44,890 bases of DNA from assembly GCF_001591485.1 (NCBI RefSeq), contig NZ_BCUZ01000013.1, forward strand, positions 1 to 44,890, read 5' to 3'. A program made the position numbers and the translations under genes. The notes below the pieces were generated by a model. It searched no databases, was not told where the DNA came from, and saw only the letters and a program-made list of their open reading frames with translations. Positions 17,412 through 29,018 of this stretch are shown piece after piece. Position 1 is the first letter of the stretch. Each line of letters starts with the position of its first letter. Origin of the DNA: Neobacillus fumarioli NBRC 102428. GTDB taxonomy: Bacteria; Bacillota; Bacilli; Bacillales; Cytobacillaceae.

Positions 17412-18859
17412 GGAGAGCTCACTTCAATTGGACATTTATCAGTTAAAACCTTTATCAATGCTTCATTTGTTGATGTTTCCGGCGCCACTGCCCCATTCAA
17501 TCCTGCATCAGCCAATGCCGAAAGTGTCCTTTCTCCCTTGGCCACAACTTGAATTTTGTTTAAAAACTGGCTTGTATCTATGCCACATTCTTTCAGTACC
17601 TGAAAAACCGGATCTACAGAAGCGCTGCATGGGAAAACAACTGTGTTTACATCTGCTTCTTCCAGCATTCTTTTTAAAATTGGAAGGAACTGTCGGTCAA
17701 GCTCTTTTCTGCTAGTCACCAAACAATCAACCCCAACATATTTGTTCCGAATGCTCTCATCACCCACAACAAGAACATTCCCTGTTTGGGGCAGATGATC
17801 GAATCTTTGAGCAAGAAAGCCTTGTTCATTTAGCGCTTTTATCGTTTTTATCGAAGCACCAAGGAAGTCAGCTGTTATGGTTCGAATATCTATGCTAGCG
17901 GCCTGTACTGCTTCGAAAAATTCAGTGACACTTTCGGGTGAAGAAAATACAATTTCATCATAAGCATATATGCTTGATAGATCCACTCTCTGTGGGATCC
18001 TTGTCCACTTCGGAAATTCAATGACATCTGCACCTTGGTCCATTAGAAACTTTGCTAAGCGGCTTGGACCAATACCCGTACGGGCTAGCAAGATTTGTCT
18101 TCCAAACAGCGGCTTTTTCTCAAACCAGCTGATTTTTTCCCGGAGAGAAACAACATCGCCCACTAGAATAATTGCCGGATTGCTGAAGTTCTCTGCCGCT
18201 GCTTTTGCGCAAATATTCGCAAGTGTTCCCTGCAATGTCTTCTGGCGGCTGAATGTTCCCCATTGGATCATGATTACCGGTGTTTCAGCCGGTTTTCCAT
18301 GTTGTAAAAGATTTTCACAAATAAATGGCAAATTTCCGACTCCCATGTAGAAAGCAATCGTATCCACGCCTTGGAGACTTTTCCAATTTAAGAGCGGCTT
18401 TCCGTCTGCCGATTTGTCGTGGGCAGTCACTACCGCAAATGATTCTGCATACTCGCGGTGGGTCACAGGAATTCCAGCATAAAGCGGTACAGCCATCCCA
18501 GATGAAACACCAGGTACAATTTCAAATGGAATCTGATACCCTGCCAGAACCGCTGCTTCTTCTCCGACTCTGCCAAAAACTCCGGGATCGCCGCCTTTCA
18601 GACGGACAACGGTTTTCCCTTCTAAAGCTTTTGCAACAAGAAGTTCGTTAATATGGTTCTGCCGCAAAATATGACGGTCTGGCAATTTACCGCAATAAAT
18701 CAGCTCGCAATTATCCTTGGAAAATTCCAATAACTTTGGATTCGCAAGCCGGTCATACAAAATCACATCCGCCTTTTGAATAGCCTCCAGGCCCTTTAAT
18801 GTTAGTAATCCTATATCCCCTGGCCCGGCACCAACTAAAAATACCTTCCCTGTTTTCAT
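17408..18859 (-). CDS. cobA: uroporphyrinogen-III C-methyltransferase fused to uroporphyrinogen-III synthase (CobA-HemD)
   Basis: 483-aa two-domain protein. Residues 1 to about 240 are a SAM-dependent SUMT: VFLVGAGPGDIGLLT at the N-terminus, VVRLKGGDPGVFGR, and the VPGVSSGMAVPLYAGIPVTHR region are diagnostic. From about residue 250 (GRQILLARTG) to the end is a HemD-like uroporphyrinogen-III synthase domain, with VFSSPESVTEFFE and the later VVAKGERTLSAL. Together they make uroporphyrinogen III and methylate it to precorrin-2, the substrate of the next gene. The HemD half is divergent, so its activity is less certain. ATG at 18859 follows GGGAGG. First gene of a two-gene operon (ATGA coupling). 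Confidence 0.92.
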   Translation of the reverse strand: MKTGKVFLVGAGPGDIGLLTLKGLEAIQKADVILYDRLANPKLLEFSKDNCELIYCGKLPDRHILRQNHINELLVAKALEGKTVVRLKGGDPGVFGRVGEEAAVLAGYQIPFEIVPGVSSGMAVPLYAGIPVTHREYAESFAVVTAHDKSADGKPLLNWKSLQGVDTIAFYMGVGNLPFICENLLQHGKPAETPVIMIQWGTFSRQKTLQGTLANICAKAAAENFSNPAIILVGDVVSLREKISWFEKKPLFGRQILLARTGIGPSRLAKFLMDQGADVIEFPKWTRIPQRVDLSSIYAYDEIVFSSPESVTEFFEAVQAASIDIRTITADFLGASIKTIKALNEQGFLAQRFDHLPQTGNVLVVGDESIRNKYVGVDCLVTSRKELDRQFLPILKRMLEEADVNTVVFPCSASVDPVFQVLKECGIDTSQFLNKIQVVAKGERTLSALADAGLNGAVAPETSTNEALIKVLTDKCPIEVSSP

Positions 18860-18987
18860 CCGCAGCCTCCCTGTAGTAATTGTATAAAAAAGGTATACAC
18901 CAAATTTTCTTAAATTGTAAGATTAGAATTTTATAAAGATTATATCATCTTCCATGCAAACTTTATATACCAAAACTTGGACTTAAG

Positions 18988-19010
18988 AAAAGCACACCCT
19001 AAGTGTGCTT
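18988..19010 (-). terminator. terminator overlapping the end of the membrane-protein operon
   Basis: Stem AAGCACAC/GTGTGCTT with a 5-nt loop then TTCTT on the minus strand; the 5' arm contains the last codons and stop of the gene ending at 18999. Confidence 0.8.
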
Positions 19011-19985
19011 ATGCTTTGTTTTCAGAATCGGAGAAATTTTTATTAATGGAACAATCCATGTCACAAGAATTCCGATTAATGCAGCGGGCACTGCTTCCCA
19101 CAATTGCAGCGGCGGGGTAATTAAGATGGCTGTCTTATAAATTGCAAACACTGTAAAGAAGTACATCAGACTTCCCAAAATCGATGCCAGCCAACTGATT
19201 CTTTTAAACAGGAGAAAGAACAGCGGTATAAAGATGATCGTCATCGGTACATAGGAGGTTGGGTAATGTACTACATAAAAAACGGACTTGAAGACAAACC
19301 TTATTAGGATATAAAGTGATGCAGCCATCACGGGGATAGAAAAATTCTTACAACTTCTGATCGTTACTACCGTGAGCAAGGTTACCACAAAAACTGAATA
19401 AATAGGGTAAATCCATTCAGGAATTCCGCCAAAAATTTGTGATTTCGGATCGGAAATAAGTTCGAGAATTTCCTTTGATGCAATTGATTTTCCATGGATA
19501 TATTGGTTATAGGATATTGCTCCATTTTCCTGCTGCATATTTGGGAATAGAAAGCACTCCAGAAGAAACATCGCAAACCATGTATGCAATGACTTCCAAG
19601 ATGGTTTTTCCTCATAAGTGTGAGAAAAATAACCATGCCAGACACCAATGATCATAATATCAGTAGCAATATAATAAATGAAATGTGTAGGACTCCAGGT
19701 TGTTAAATCAATCCCATATGCAATATGGTAGCTAAAATCGAGTGGAATTCCTATTAGAAATAAAACATACCCGATTGTTGTCAAATTCCTGGAAAACTCA
19801 GTCATATATTGGAGCTTCCGCCATTCTTTCATAAGCAAAAATGCGCCTAGGGCAAACCCCATAAAATTAACAATATGAGGAATCGAGTATTCCTCGAATA
19901 AATATTTAAAATGATAAGACGCATCCCAAGCCGAGCCAATGAATTTCAATAAAAATGCCACTACCCATAATCGGTAATATTTCAA
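18999..19985 (-). CDS. multi-pass membrane protein of unknown function with repeated D-x-S-Y-H motifs
   Basis: I do not recognise this family. 328 aa with about nine hydrophobic segments; integral membrane protein. Two similar units are visible: D21-x-S-Y-H25 followed by P36-H37, and D83-x-S-Y-H87 followed by P99-x-H101 (GIDLTTWSPTHFIYYIATD). The conserved-looking Asp and His residues near membrane borders could bind a metal or haem; this is inference. The start is TTG at 19985 with an AAAGGGGGAA site. It follows a 77-aa membrane gene by 20 bp, so the two are probably an operon. Codon use and base composition look like the neighbours, so recent transfer is not indicated. Confidence 0.75.
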   Translation of the reverse strand: MKYYRLWVVAFLLKFIGSAWDASYHFKYLFEEYSIPHIVNFMGFALGAFLLMKEWRKLQYMTEFSRNLTTIGYVLFLIGIPLDFSYHIAYGIDLTTWSPTHFIYYIATDIMIIGVWHGYFSHTYEEKPSWKSLHTWFAMFLLECFLFPNMQQENGAISYNQYIHGKSIASKEILELISDPKSQIFGGIPEWIYPIYSVFVVTLLTVVTIRSCKNFSIPVMAASLYILIRFVFKSVFYVVHYPTSYVPMTIIFIPLFFLLFKRISWLASILGSLMYFFTVFAIYKTAILITPPLQLWEAVPAALIGILVTWIVPLIKISPILKTKHKHT

Positions 19986-20005
19986 TTTAGCTATTCCCCC
20001 TTTTC

Positions 20006-20239
20006 TTATCCAAGCAAATCAAAAATGTCACCATAGATGGCAATCAAGATATAGTTGATGACGATAGCGACTCCAAACATGATGCCATATTTCAGAACTT
20101 TTTTTAGCGTAAATAATCGATAGATAAAAATAATTCCCGCCGTAACAACGAATAGATTGCAAATTAGCAATGACCCAATCACACCAGGACCGTCATCATG
20201 CGGTACGTTGGTAACGTGAAGCAGATAGAATGGCAGCAA
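20006..20239 (-). CDS. small two-helix membrane protein, unknown function
   Basis: 77 aa with two predicted membrane helices (IGSLLICNLFVVTAGIIFIY and, after a short basic loop RLFTLKKVLK, YGIMFGVAIVINYILIAIY). The N-terminal stretch VTNVPHDDGPG carries a His-Asp-Asp cluster on the outer side of the first helix. I chose TTG at 20239: a GGAGG lies 8 nt before it, while ATG at 20260 and 20254 lack a ribosome-binding site. First gene of the operon with the D-x-S-Y-H membrane protein, 20 bp apart, probably a partner subunit. Not recognised as any named family. Confidence 0.65.
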   Translation of the reverse strand: MLPFYLLHVTNVPHDDGPGVIGSLLICNLFVVTAGIIFIYRLFTLKKVLKYGIMFGVAIVINYILIAIYGDIFDLLG

Positions 20240-20264
20240 ATCTCTTTCCTCCATCTTCATTTAA

Positions 20265-20291
20265 TTTCGTGTATTTAGTTTTTACACAAAA
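20265..20291. promoter_or_regulatory. inverted repeat upstream of the membrane operon
   Basis: TTTCGTGTA and TACACAAAA form 9-bp arms with one mismatch and a 9-bp spacer, 26-52 bp before the chosen start at 20239. Possible operator. Confidence 0.35.
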
Positions 20292-20372
20292 TGATAATTC
20301 CTTTCCCACTTTGGAGTATTTTACAATATTATAAACGAAAGCAGTTCATAAAAGTTACAGTTTTTTCTTCCT

Positions 20373-20404
20373 GAAAAAACCTCTCCCTGTAATAGGAAGA
20401 GGTT
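20373..20404 (-). terminator. terminator of rocA
   Basis: Minus-strand stem AACCTCTTCC/GGGAGAGGTT (one mismatch) with a 6-7 nt loop, then TTTTTTC; 14 bp after the rocA stop. Confidence 0.9.
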
Positions 20405-20417
20405 GATTTGTTGGATT

Positions 20418-21965
20418 TTAGTACAATTCTGATGTTGTTTTCGCCTGCATATGGAGCAGCAAATAGTCAGGACCGCCTGCTTTAGAGTCAGTTCCGGACA
20501 TGTTAAAGCCGCCAAATGGCTGATAGCCGACAACGGCACCTGTACAGCCGCGGTTAATATAGAGGTTACCGACATGGAAGTCTTCAATAGCTTGATCGAT
20601 ATGGGCGCGATTATTCGAGATGACCGCTCCAGTTAAGCCATACTCAGTATTATTGGCAATTTCAAGTGCTTCATCAAAGTTTTTCGCTTTGCAGAATCCG
20701 ACCACAGGGCCAAAAATTTCTTCCTGCATGATGCGGGCTTTCGGATCTAAATCGGCAATAACAGTCGGTTGAATGAAGAAGCCTTTTGAATTGTCGCCTT
20801 CCCCGCCAGTCATCAGTCGGCCTTCGTTCTTACCGATTTCAATATATTCCATGATTTTATTGTAGGCACTGCCATCAATAACCGGCCCCATAAAAGTTCC
20901 TTGTTCTGCAGGATTTCCAACCGTTAATTCCTTGGTTAATTCAACGACACGGTTCAATACTTGATCATACACAGATTCCACGATTACAGCCCGTGAGCAG
21001 GCAGAGCATTTCTGACCGGAAAATCCGAATGCAGATGCCACGATCGATTGTGCTGCCAGTTCAAGGTCAGCTTCAGCATCTACTACAATCGTATCCTTTC
21101 CGCCCATTTCAGCAATCAAGCGTTTCATCCAGATCTGTCCTTCACTGATTTTGGAAGAACGTTCAAAAATGCGCAAGCCCACATCTCGTGAACCAGTAAA
21201 ACTGATGAAGCGGGTATCTTTATGGTCAACTAAATAGTCGCCTACTTCGGCACCACTTCCTGGTACAAAGTTCAGGACACCTTTTGGAAGCCCTGCTTCT
21301 TCCATGACTTCAACAAATTTTGCAGCAATGATTGGCGTTGTAGATGCCGGTTTTAACAGAACTGTATTGCCGGTAACAATCGCTGCTACGGTTGTTCCGC
21401 ACATGATCGCAAACGGGAAGTTCCATGGTGAAATAATAATCCCTACACCAAGAGGAATATAGTTATAGCGATTATGCTCATTTGGACGACTTTGTACAGG
21501 TACACCGTCTTTCAAAGACAACATTTGACGGCCGTAATATTCAAGGAAGTCGATTCCTTCTGCCGTATCGGCATCTGCTTCGCGCCATGGTTTCCCCGCC
21601 TCTTTTGTCAAAAGTGCAGAAAACTCATGTTTACGGCGGCGGATGATGGCGGCTGCTTTAAACAAAATATCAGCACGGACTTCAGGCTTTGTTTTTCGCC
21701 ATGTTTTAAATGCTTCGACCGCAGCCTGCATTGCCTTTTCAGCCAACTCTTTGTTTGCTTTGGAAACACGGCCGATAACCTCTTCTTTATTTGCCGGATT
21801 ATAGGAAACGATTTTATCTTCAGTAGAAATCCTTTCACCGCCGATTAATAAGTCATAGTTCTGACCTAAATAGCTTTCCACTGTCTTTAATCCTTGAAGG
21901 AAGCCTTGTCGGTTTTCTTCAAGCGTAAAATCGGTGAACGGTTCATGTCTGTATGGTTGTACCAT
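20418..21965 (-). CDS. rocA: L-glutamate gamma-semialdehyde (1-pyrroline-5-carboxylate) dehydrogenase
   Basis: NAD-dependent oxidation of glutamate semialdehyde to glutamate, the last step of proline and arginine breakdown. 515 aa, the RocA/PruA monofunctional length. Seen: [11 protein letters not shown] (about residue 176), [10 protein letters not shown], the NAD-loop [26 protein letters not shown], and the catalytic Cys in [13 protein letters not shown] (about 320). ATG at 21965 has an AGGAGGG site. It has its own terminator and stands as a single gene between camS and the membrane pair. No sigma-54 type -24/-12 promoter, as known for the B. subtilis roc genes, was found upstream. putB/proline dehydrogenase is not in this window. 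Confidence 0.95.
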   Translation of the reverse strand: MVQPYRHEPFTDFTLEENRQGFLQGLKTVESYLGQNYDLLIGGERISTEDKIVSYNPANKEEVIGRVSKANKELAEKAMQAAVEAFKTWRKTKPEVRADILFKAAAIIRRRKHEFSALLTKEAGKPWREADADTAEGIDFLEYYGRQMLSLKDGVPVQSRPNEHNRYNYIPLGVGIIISPWNFPFAIMCGTTVAAIVTGNTVLLKPASTTPIIAAKFVEVMEEAGLPKGVLNFVPGSGAEVGDYLVDHKDTRFISFTGSRDVGLRIFERSSKISEGQIWMKRLIAEMGGKDTIVVDAEADLELAAQSIVASAFGFSGQKCSACSRAVIVESVYDQVLNRVVELTKELTVGNPAEQGTFMGPVIDGSAYNKIMEYIEIGKNEGRLMTGGEGDNSKGFFIQPTVIADLDPKARIMQEEIFGPVVGFCKAKNFDEALEIANNTEYGLTGAVISNNRAHIDQAIEDFHVGNLYINRGCTGAVVGYQPFGGFNMSGTDSKAGGPDYLLLHMQAKTTSELY

Positions 21966-22094
21966 TTCTAAATCCCTCCTATATAGTAAACGATTTCACC
22001 CAAAGAACATTCTACCTCATTCCTATTGTTGCCGCAAATAGTTAAGAAATGCGTAGGCGCCTTGGTCATTCCCCGACAGGCAAATGACAATAGT

Positions 22095-22118
22095 AAAAGC
22101 CCCGAAAAATTCGGGGAC
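22095..22118 (-). terminator. terminator of the pcrB-pcrA-ligA-camS run
   Basis: Perfect 7-bp stem CCCCGAA/TTCGGGG with a 3-nt loop, extended by weaker pairs, then CTTTTA on the minus strand, directly after the camS stop. Confidence 0.88.
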
Positions 22119-23282
22119 TTACTGATAAATATAGACAAATGGATCGGTGTCATTTGCTTTCTTGACAATCAAGGCTTCCGGCCCATTAACCGAGGTCACA
22201 TTGACAGAAACGGAAAGATATTTTGGAAAATGCTCCATCACAAGTCCGGTCACATATTGGGTAAAGCCCACCGCTTCGGTTTTCCCGTAAAATTGAATAG
22301 GGATCGTAATATTTAAATCCTGCAACTGGTCATCTACATAAAAAGCTCTGCCGATTACCCCATTAAAGTTTGGAAAATACTGTTCAACATCCTGTTTAAA
22401 GTTCAGGAATTGTGTTTCATCATCACGGTGAGCGCTTTGAGCTTCATCGGAAGGAAATAGGTAGTATTTTTCGTTTACTTTCTGCCATGAATTTAAATTT
22501 GTGCTTCCTTTATCGACTGTTGCATAATCAATGAAATTTCCAGGAACAATCGAAGTCTTGCTTTGCTGCTCAAACAAGGCAATCGTAATCGGTACATCCT
22601 CTAAACCCTTCATACTCCGCATTCGTTTGACCACTTCTGCGGCAATTTTCTTCCCCTGGCTTTCCATTTCATCATACGGTATACTTTTCTCCATTTCGAT
22701 AAATCCGCCATTGCTTTGGGTTACCCGATAATAATAGGTCGAATTAAGGGCAAGGCCAATAGCGACACCGCCTAAGGACACATTGCCTTTGTCATCTTTC
22801 GTTAAATAGTCATGCTCTAATATATGAGCTAAATAAATTGGGCTGCTTGGCGCCTCCGGTGTACCAGTATCAACCGGGTTTAGGCCGATATTATCCGAGG
22901 GCTTGATGCCGTTTTTCTTCAGCTGTTCAGGTGTATATTGACGGTTCAGCCACAGTTTAATTGTGTCTCCTGAGATTTCCTGACCCTCTTGAAAATAATA
23001 TTTCTTTGTATCAAAACTATGCTGGGCAATTCTCATCAATCCCATTTCAAATTCATTTAAATCATATCTAGTATTAATATCATTTACAACCAGTCCGCGG
23101 GCTTTCCCTGGCTGAAAAGGCAAAATCGTTCGATAGTAGTTGTCAGAAATATTATAGCTTGGGATAATTGCTTTCCCCTTCGATTTATCTGTTTTCACAA
23201 CTTGATTCTGCCCTTGTAATTTTGGTGCACAGGCACTTAATAACAACACCAGGGAGATGGCAAGTACTGAAAGCTTTCTCAC
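22119..23282 (-). CDS. camS: CamS family sex-pheromone precursor lipoprotein
   Basis: 387-aa secreted lipoprotein. A signal peptide (basic MRK then hydrophobic LSVLAISLVLLL) ends in lipobox LSAC with Cys at about residue 18, so the mature protein is anchored to the outer face of the membrane. The family is named after the S. aureus lipoprotein whose signal peptide gives rise to an enterococcal sex-pheromone-like peptide; the function of the folded domain is unknown. The start codon is GTG at 23282, with an AGAGGTGG site. It is 13 bp downstream of ligA, as in other Bacilli (yerH). Confidence 0.93.
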   Translation of the reverse strand: MRKLSVLAISLVLLLSACAPKLQGQNQVVKTDKSKGKAIIPSYNISDNYYRTILPFQPGKARGLVVNDINTRYDLNEFEMGLMRIAQHSFDTKKYYFQEGQEISGDTIKLWLNRQYTPEQLKKNGIKPSDNIGLNPVDTGTPEAPSSPIYLAHILEHDYLTKDDKGNVSLGGVAIGLALNSTYYYRVTQSNGGFIEMEKSIPYDEMESQGKKIAAEVVKRMRSMKGLEDVPITIALFEQQSKTSIVPGNFIDYATVDKGSTNLNSWQKVNEKYYLFPSDEAQSAHRDDETQFLNFKQDVEQYFPNFNGVIGRAFYVDDQLQDLNITIPIQFYGKTEAVGFTQYVTGLVMEHFPKYLSVSVNVTSVNGPEALIVKKANDTDPFVYIYQ

Positions 23283-23295
23283 GTTGTTCCACCTC

Positions 23296-25350
<2,055 letters not shown>

Positions 25351-25384
25351 TTATTTAGGACAATTGTTAAGCTATTTACATTTG

Positions 25385-27625
25385 TCATGCTTTTTGAATT
25401 GGCGCAAATTTGGCCAGCAGGCGTTTAATGCCAATTGGACTTGGGAAGGCAATATCAAGCTCGGTGCTTTCACCTTGACCTTTGACGCTGACCACCGTTC
25501 CGATTCCCCATTTGCCGTGCTCAGCTTTATCGCCAACCTTCCAGGCAACTTCCTCCCCGCCCGACGCTGCTGAAACAGGGCGGGTTACCGGTTTGCGTGC
25601 CGGATTTGAACCGCCAAAGGACGTACGTGCTGAACCTGAAGCCCCAAACGGCCTTGACCCAAACGCACTCTTTCTTTCCGGCTCAACACCTTCCACCAGT
25701 TCATCCGGGATTTCGCTGATAAAACGTGATGGCGGGTTCATATTCGTGCGGCCAAACAACGTTCTCATTTGAGCATTCGTTAGGAATAGGCTTTTTTCTG
25801 CTCTTGTAATCCCTACATAAGCAAGCCGCCGTTCTTCCTCCATTTCAACCTCATCCATCAAACTGCGGCTGTGCGGAAACACGCCTTCCTCCATCCCGAT
25901 CAAGAAGACAACTGGAAATTCTAATCCTTTGGCTGAGTGTAATGTCATTAATACAACTGAATCAGCCTTTTCCCCGTCTTCATCTAATGAATCAATATCA
26001 GCGACAAGAGCCAAGTCTGTTAAAAAAGCAATCAGACTTTTGTCTTCATTTGTTTCCTCAAAATTCTTCGTCACTGACATGAATTCCTCAAGGTTTTCCA
26101 AGCGGCTTTGTGCTTCTAGAGATTTTTCCGCCTTTAGCATTTCACGGTAACCGGTCTTTTCCAGGACCTCGTCCACTAATTCTGTGACCGAAAGATATTC
26201 CTGCATTTGTGTGTAATTTTTAATTAGATCACGAAATTCTTTTGCCGCTTTCGTAATTTTTGGGCTTAGGCCAATCAAATCAATAGAATCCAAAGCTTGA
26301 AAAATCGATAAATCATGCATAGCGGCAAAATCCGCAATTTTATCAAAAGAAGTAGACCCAATTCCCCGTTTCGGTACATTGATAATTCGCTGAAGACTGA
26401 TATCATCGTCCGGGTTGGAAATCAAACGTAAATAAGCTAGCATATCTTTAATTTCTTTCCGGTCATAGAACTTGGTTCCACCGACAATAGAATACCCAAT
26501 ATTGGATTTTAACAGCACTTCCTCCATCACACGGGATTGCGCATTTGTCCGGTACAGAATTGCAATATCGGATAGTGAATATTCATTGTTTCGAGTTAAT
26601 TCTTTAATCTTCCCCGCAACAAATTGTGCTTCACTTTGCTCGCTGTCTGCACGATAATAGACAATCTTATTTCCTTCGGGATTTTCCGTCCATAAATTCT
26701 TCAGCTTACGGTTTAAGTTATTCTCAATCACCTTATTGGCTGCCATAAGAATCCTTTTCGTTGAACGATAGTTTTGCTCCAGCATGATCACTGTTGCATT
26801 TGGATAGTCCTTTTCAAAAGAAAGAATATTGGTAATATCAGCGCCGCGCCAACGATAAATCGATTGGTCCGAGTCACCAACTACACAAAGATTTTTAAAG
26901 CGGTTTGCCAATAATTTCACTAAGATATATTGGGCTTTGTTGGTGTCTTGATACTCATCAACATGAATGTATTGAAACTTGCGCTGATAATATTCCAATA
27001 CATCTGGAACCCGTTTAAACAATTGAATGGTCATCATAATCAAATCATCGAAGTCGAGGGCCTGATTTTTCCGCAGCCTCTTCTGGTATTCTTCATACAC
27101 ATCACTAACAATCTGCTCATAATATCCGCCCGACATTTTACTGTACTCTTCCGGATCCATCAATTCATTTTTCGCTGAACTGATAGAGCCTAAAATAGCC
27201 CTCGGATCAAACTTTTTCGGGTCGATATTTTTATCTTTTAAAATCCCTTTAATCACCGACTGTTGATCAGTTGTATCCAAAATCGTAAAATTGCGGTTAA
27301 AGCCGATCCGGTCAATATCGCGGCGTAAAATTCGAACACACATGGAGTGGAACGTGGAAATCCAAATTTCTTCTGCCGTGCCTCCCATCATTTTGCCGAT
27401 TCTCTCTCTCATTTCACGGGCCGCTTTATTTGTAAAGGTAATCGCTAAAATGTTATAGGGATTCACCTGTTTTTCTACAATTAAATAGGCAATTCGATGT
27501 GTTAACACCCTCGTTTTGCCGCTTCCGGCACCGGCCATAATCAAAAGTGGGCCGTCAGTTGCTTTGACAGCCTTCTGCTGTTCCGGATTCAAACCGTTTA
27601 AAAGCTTATCGGTTAAATATTGCAT
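25385..27625 (-). CDS. pcrA: ATP-dependent DNA helicase PcrA
   Basis: Superfamily-1A 3'-5' helicase needed for rolling-circle replication, repair and removal of RecA filaments. 746 aa. Motifs in order: Q-motif NPEQQKAV; Walker [12 protein letters not shown] (about 34-44); [83 protein letters not shown] low-complexity Ser/Gly/Pro/Arg linker precedes a C-terminal tudor-like domain ([20 protein letters not shown]), the region that contacts RNA polymerase in PcrA. ATG at 27625 was chosen over the upstream frame opening since it starts [17 protein letters not shown]. Confidence 0.97.
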   Translation of the reverse strand: MQYLTDKLLNGLNPEQQKAVKATDGPLLIMAGAGSGKTRVLTHRIAYLIVEKQVNPYNILAITFTNKAAREMRERIGKMMGGTAEEIWISTFHSMCVRILRRDIDRIGFNRNFTILDTTDQQSVIKGILKDKNIDPKKFDPRAILGSISSAKNELMDPEEYSKMSGGYYEQIVSDVYEEYQKRLRKNQALDFDDLIMMTIQLFKRVPDVLEYYQRKFQYIHVDEYQDTNKAQYILVKLLANRFKNLCVVGDSDQSIYRWRGADITNILSFEKDYPNATVIMLEQNYRSTKRILMAANKVIENNLNRKLKNLWTENPEGNKIVYYRADSEQSEAQFVAGKIKELTRNNEYSLSDIAILYRTNAQSRVMEEVLLKSNIGYSIVGGTKFYDRKEIKDMLAYLRLISNPDDDISLQRIINVPKRGIGSTSFDKIADFAAMHDLSIFQALDSIDLIGLSPKITKAAKEFRDLIKNYTQMQEYLSVTELVDEVLEKTGYREMLKAEKSLEAQSRLENLEEFMSVTKNFEETNEDKSLIAFLTDLALVADIDSLDEDGEKADSVVLMTLHSAKGLEFPVVFLIGMEEGVFPHSRSLMDEVEMEEERRLAYVGITRAEKSLFLTNAQMRTLFGRTNMNPPSRFISEIPDELVEGVEPERKSAFGSRPFGASGSARTSFGGSNPARKPVTRPVSAASGGEEVAWKVGDKAEHGKWGIGTVVSVKGQGESTELDIAFPSPIGIKRLLAKFAPIQKA

Positions 27626-27697
27626 TTTCCCACCTACAATCACGAACATTCGTTCTCCGTTTTTTATCATATTAGATTATGAATTGATTAGAAAATA

Positions 27698-28381
27698 CTA
27701 CCGTACTGCCTTAACTGTTTCTAACGCTTGGACAAAGTCTTCATAAATAGCATTGCCGACGACAATGACATCAGTATGCTTGGCCATTTCTGCTGCCTGT
27801 GTAAAGGTCGAGATGCCTCCACCGTAAAACAGCGTTGTTTTCTTGAGCACTTTTTTCACATCCGCCACCAACGCCGCATCACCGTATTTACCGCTATATT
27901 CCAAATAAAAAATCGGCAGCCGGAACATTTTCTCTGCCATGATCGCATAGGCCTTCACGTCTTCTCTAGTCAGGCGTGTTTGAGCAGAAGTCAGCTTTGC
28001 CGCTTTACAATCTTCATTCAGAATACAATAACCTTCCATCATCATTTCATCCCAATTCATGATTTCACCAAACTCCTTCACCGCCTGATGATGGAGTCCG
28101 GTAATCCATGCGGTGTCATTGCTGTTTAACACGGTCGGGATGAAATAGAAATCAAAGCCAGGGGTAATCGTCTCAATACTGGAAACTTCAAGAATACACG
28201 GAACTGTATACTTCCGGATTCTCGCCATTAAATCCAGTACACCATCAAGGGTTACTCCGTCGGTTCCCCCGACAATTACAGCATCCGTCCCAGATTCACA
28301 TATTTGTTCTAATCTTTGATCAGAAATCTCTTTGTTTGGGTCAAGTTTAAATACATGACGCCATTCACGAACATCATACAT
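27698..28381 (-). CDS. pcrB: heptaprenylglyceryl phosphate synthase PcrB
   Basis: Transfers a heptaprenyl chain to glycerol-1-phosphate, giving an archaeal-type ether lipid precursor, unusual in Bacteria outside Bacillales. 227 aa, a TIM barrel. Seen: [12 protein letters not shown] (phosphate-binding strand, about 33-44), the central [12 protein letters not shown] motif, [10 protein letters not shown] (about 157) and the C-terminal FYGGGIST and [12 protein letters not shown] phosphate-binding loops. ATG at 28381 follows GAGG. First gene of pcrB-pcrA-ligA-camS, with a strong promoter upstream. Confidence 0.95.
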   Translation of the reverse strand: MYDVREWRHVFKLDPNKEISDQRLEQICESGTDAVIVGGTDGVTLDGVLDLMARIRKYTVPCILEVSSIETITPGFDFYFIPTVLNSNDTAWITGLHHQAVKEFGEIMNWDEMMMEGYCILNEDCKAAKLTSAQTRLTREDVKAYAIMAEKMFRLPIFYLEYSGKYGDAALVADVKKVLKKTTLFYGGGISTFTQAAEMAKHTDVIVVGNAIYEDFVQALETVKAVR

Positions 28382-28418
28382 CTAAAGGAGTCCTCCCATT
28401 CGTTCTTTCCATTTAACC

Positions 28419-28447
28419 ATTATAGCATCTGCCCTCTCGATTCAAAA
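28419..28447 (-). promoter_or_regulatory. promoter of pcrB-pcrA-ligA-camS
   Basis: Minus-strand extended -10 TGCTATAAT (TATAAT at 28424-28419), 17 bp from -35 TTTTGA (28447-28442), about 38 bp before the pcrB start. Confidence 0.65.
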
Positions 28448-28604
28448 AGAAAACAATGAATCTAGACTTTGAAATATTTGGGTGTGTTTATTGTTATCAG
28501 CCTAAATTTGTCGATTTCTTCTTAAAGTCTGTTGAGATCCCTTCATTTTGTCCAAAAGTTTGCCGAAATCATTTTAATTTTTCTTGGCCTTCCAATCTCA
28601 TAAA

Positions 28605-28638
28605 CAAAAAAATAACCGAAAGACTTGTTCTTTCGGTT
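28605..28638 (-). terminator. terminator of yerC
   Basis: Perfect 10-bp stem AACCGAAAGA/TCTTTCGGTT with a 5-nt loop, then ATTTTTTTG on the minus strand; 3 bp beyond the yerC stop. Confidence 0.93.
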
Positions 28639-28641
28639 GGA

Positions 28642-28956
28642 TTAATCTTTGATCGCTTTACTGTTTTCTTCTTTAATCCGTTCGAGCACCATTTCATAGC
28701 TATCATTGCCGAAATTTAAACAACGTTTTACCCGTGAAATCGTAGCGGTACTAGCGCCGGTTTCTGTTTCAATTTTATGATACGTATTGCCTTCACGGAG
28801 CATTTTGGCAACGTCAAGCCTTTGTGCTAGTGATTGTATTTCATTTATCGTGCAAAGATCATCGAAAAATCGATAGCACTCTTCTATATCCCTTAACGAA
28901 AGAATTGCTCTAAATAATTGATCAAGCTCTTTGCCGCGTAATTTATCAATTTGCAT
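28642..28956 (-). CDS. yerC: YerC/YecD family TrpR-related DNA-binding protein
   Basis: 104-aa helical protein of the TrpR-like YerC family, the fold of the tryptophan repressor. The region EIQSLAQRLDVAKMLREG (about 39-56) is the first helix pair, and HKIETETGASTATISRVKRC (about 60-79) is the helix-turn-helix. Tryptophan binding is not established for YerC, and its regulon is not known to me. ATG at 28956 follows AAGGAGGG. It is 62 bp downstream of the adenine-deaminase-like gene on the same strand; the order matches B. subtilis (yerA-yerB-yerC), with the yerB gene absent. Confidence 0.92.
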   Translation of the reverse strand: MQIDKLRGKELDQLFRAILSLRDIEECYRFFDDLCTINEIQSLAQRLDVAKMLREGNTYHKIETETGASTATISRVKRCLNFGNDSYEMVLERIKEENSKAIKD

Positions 28957-29018
28957 CTTCTTTCCCTCCTTGAATAAAATCCAAACTTTTACACTTTAAC
29001 TTATTAATATATTATACT

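Noticed and set aside
21966-22118. Sigma-54 promoter or RocR site for rocA
   Set aside because: No TGGCAC-N5-TTGCT-like element could be found in the upstream gap.
28456-28719. 87-codon plus-strand frame across the pcrB-yerC gap
   Set aside because: It runs through the yerC terminator and into yerC antisense; no ribosome-binding site.
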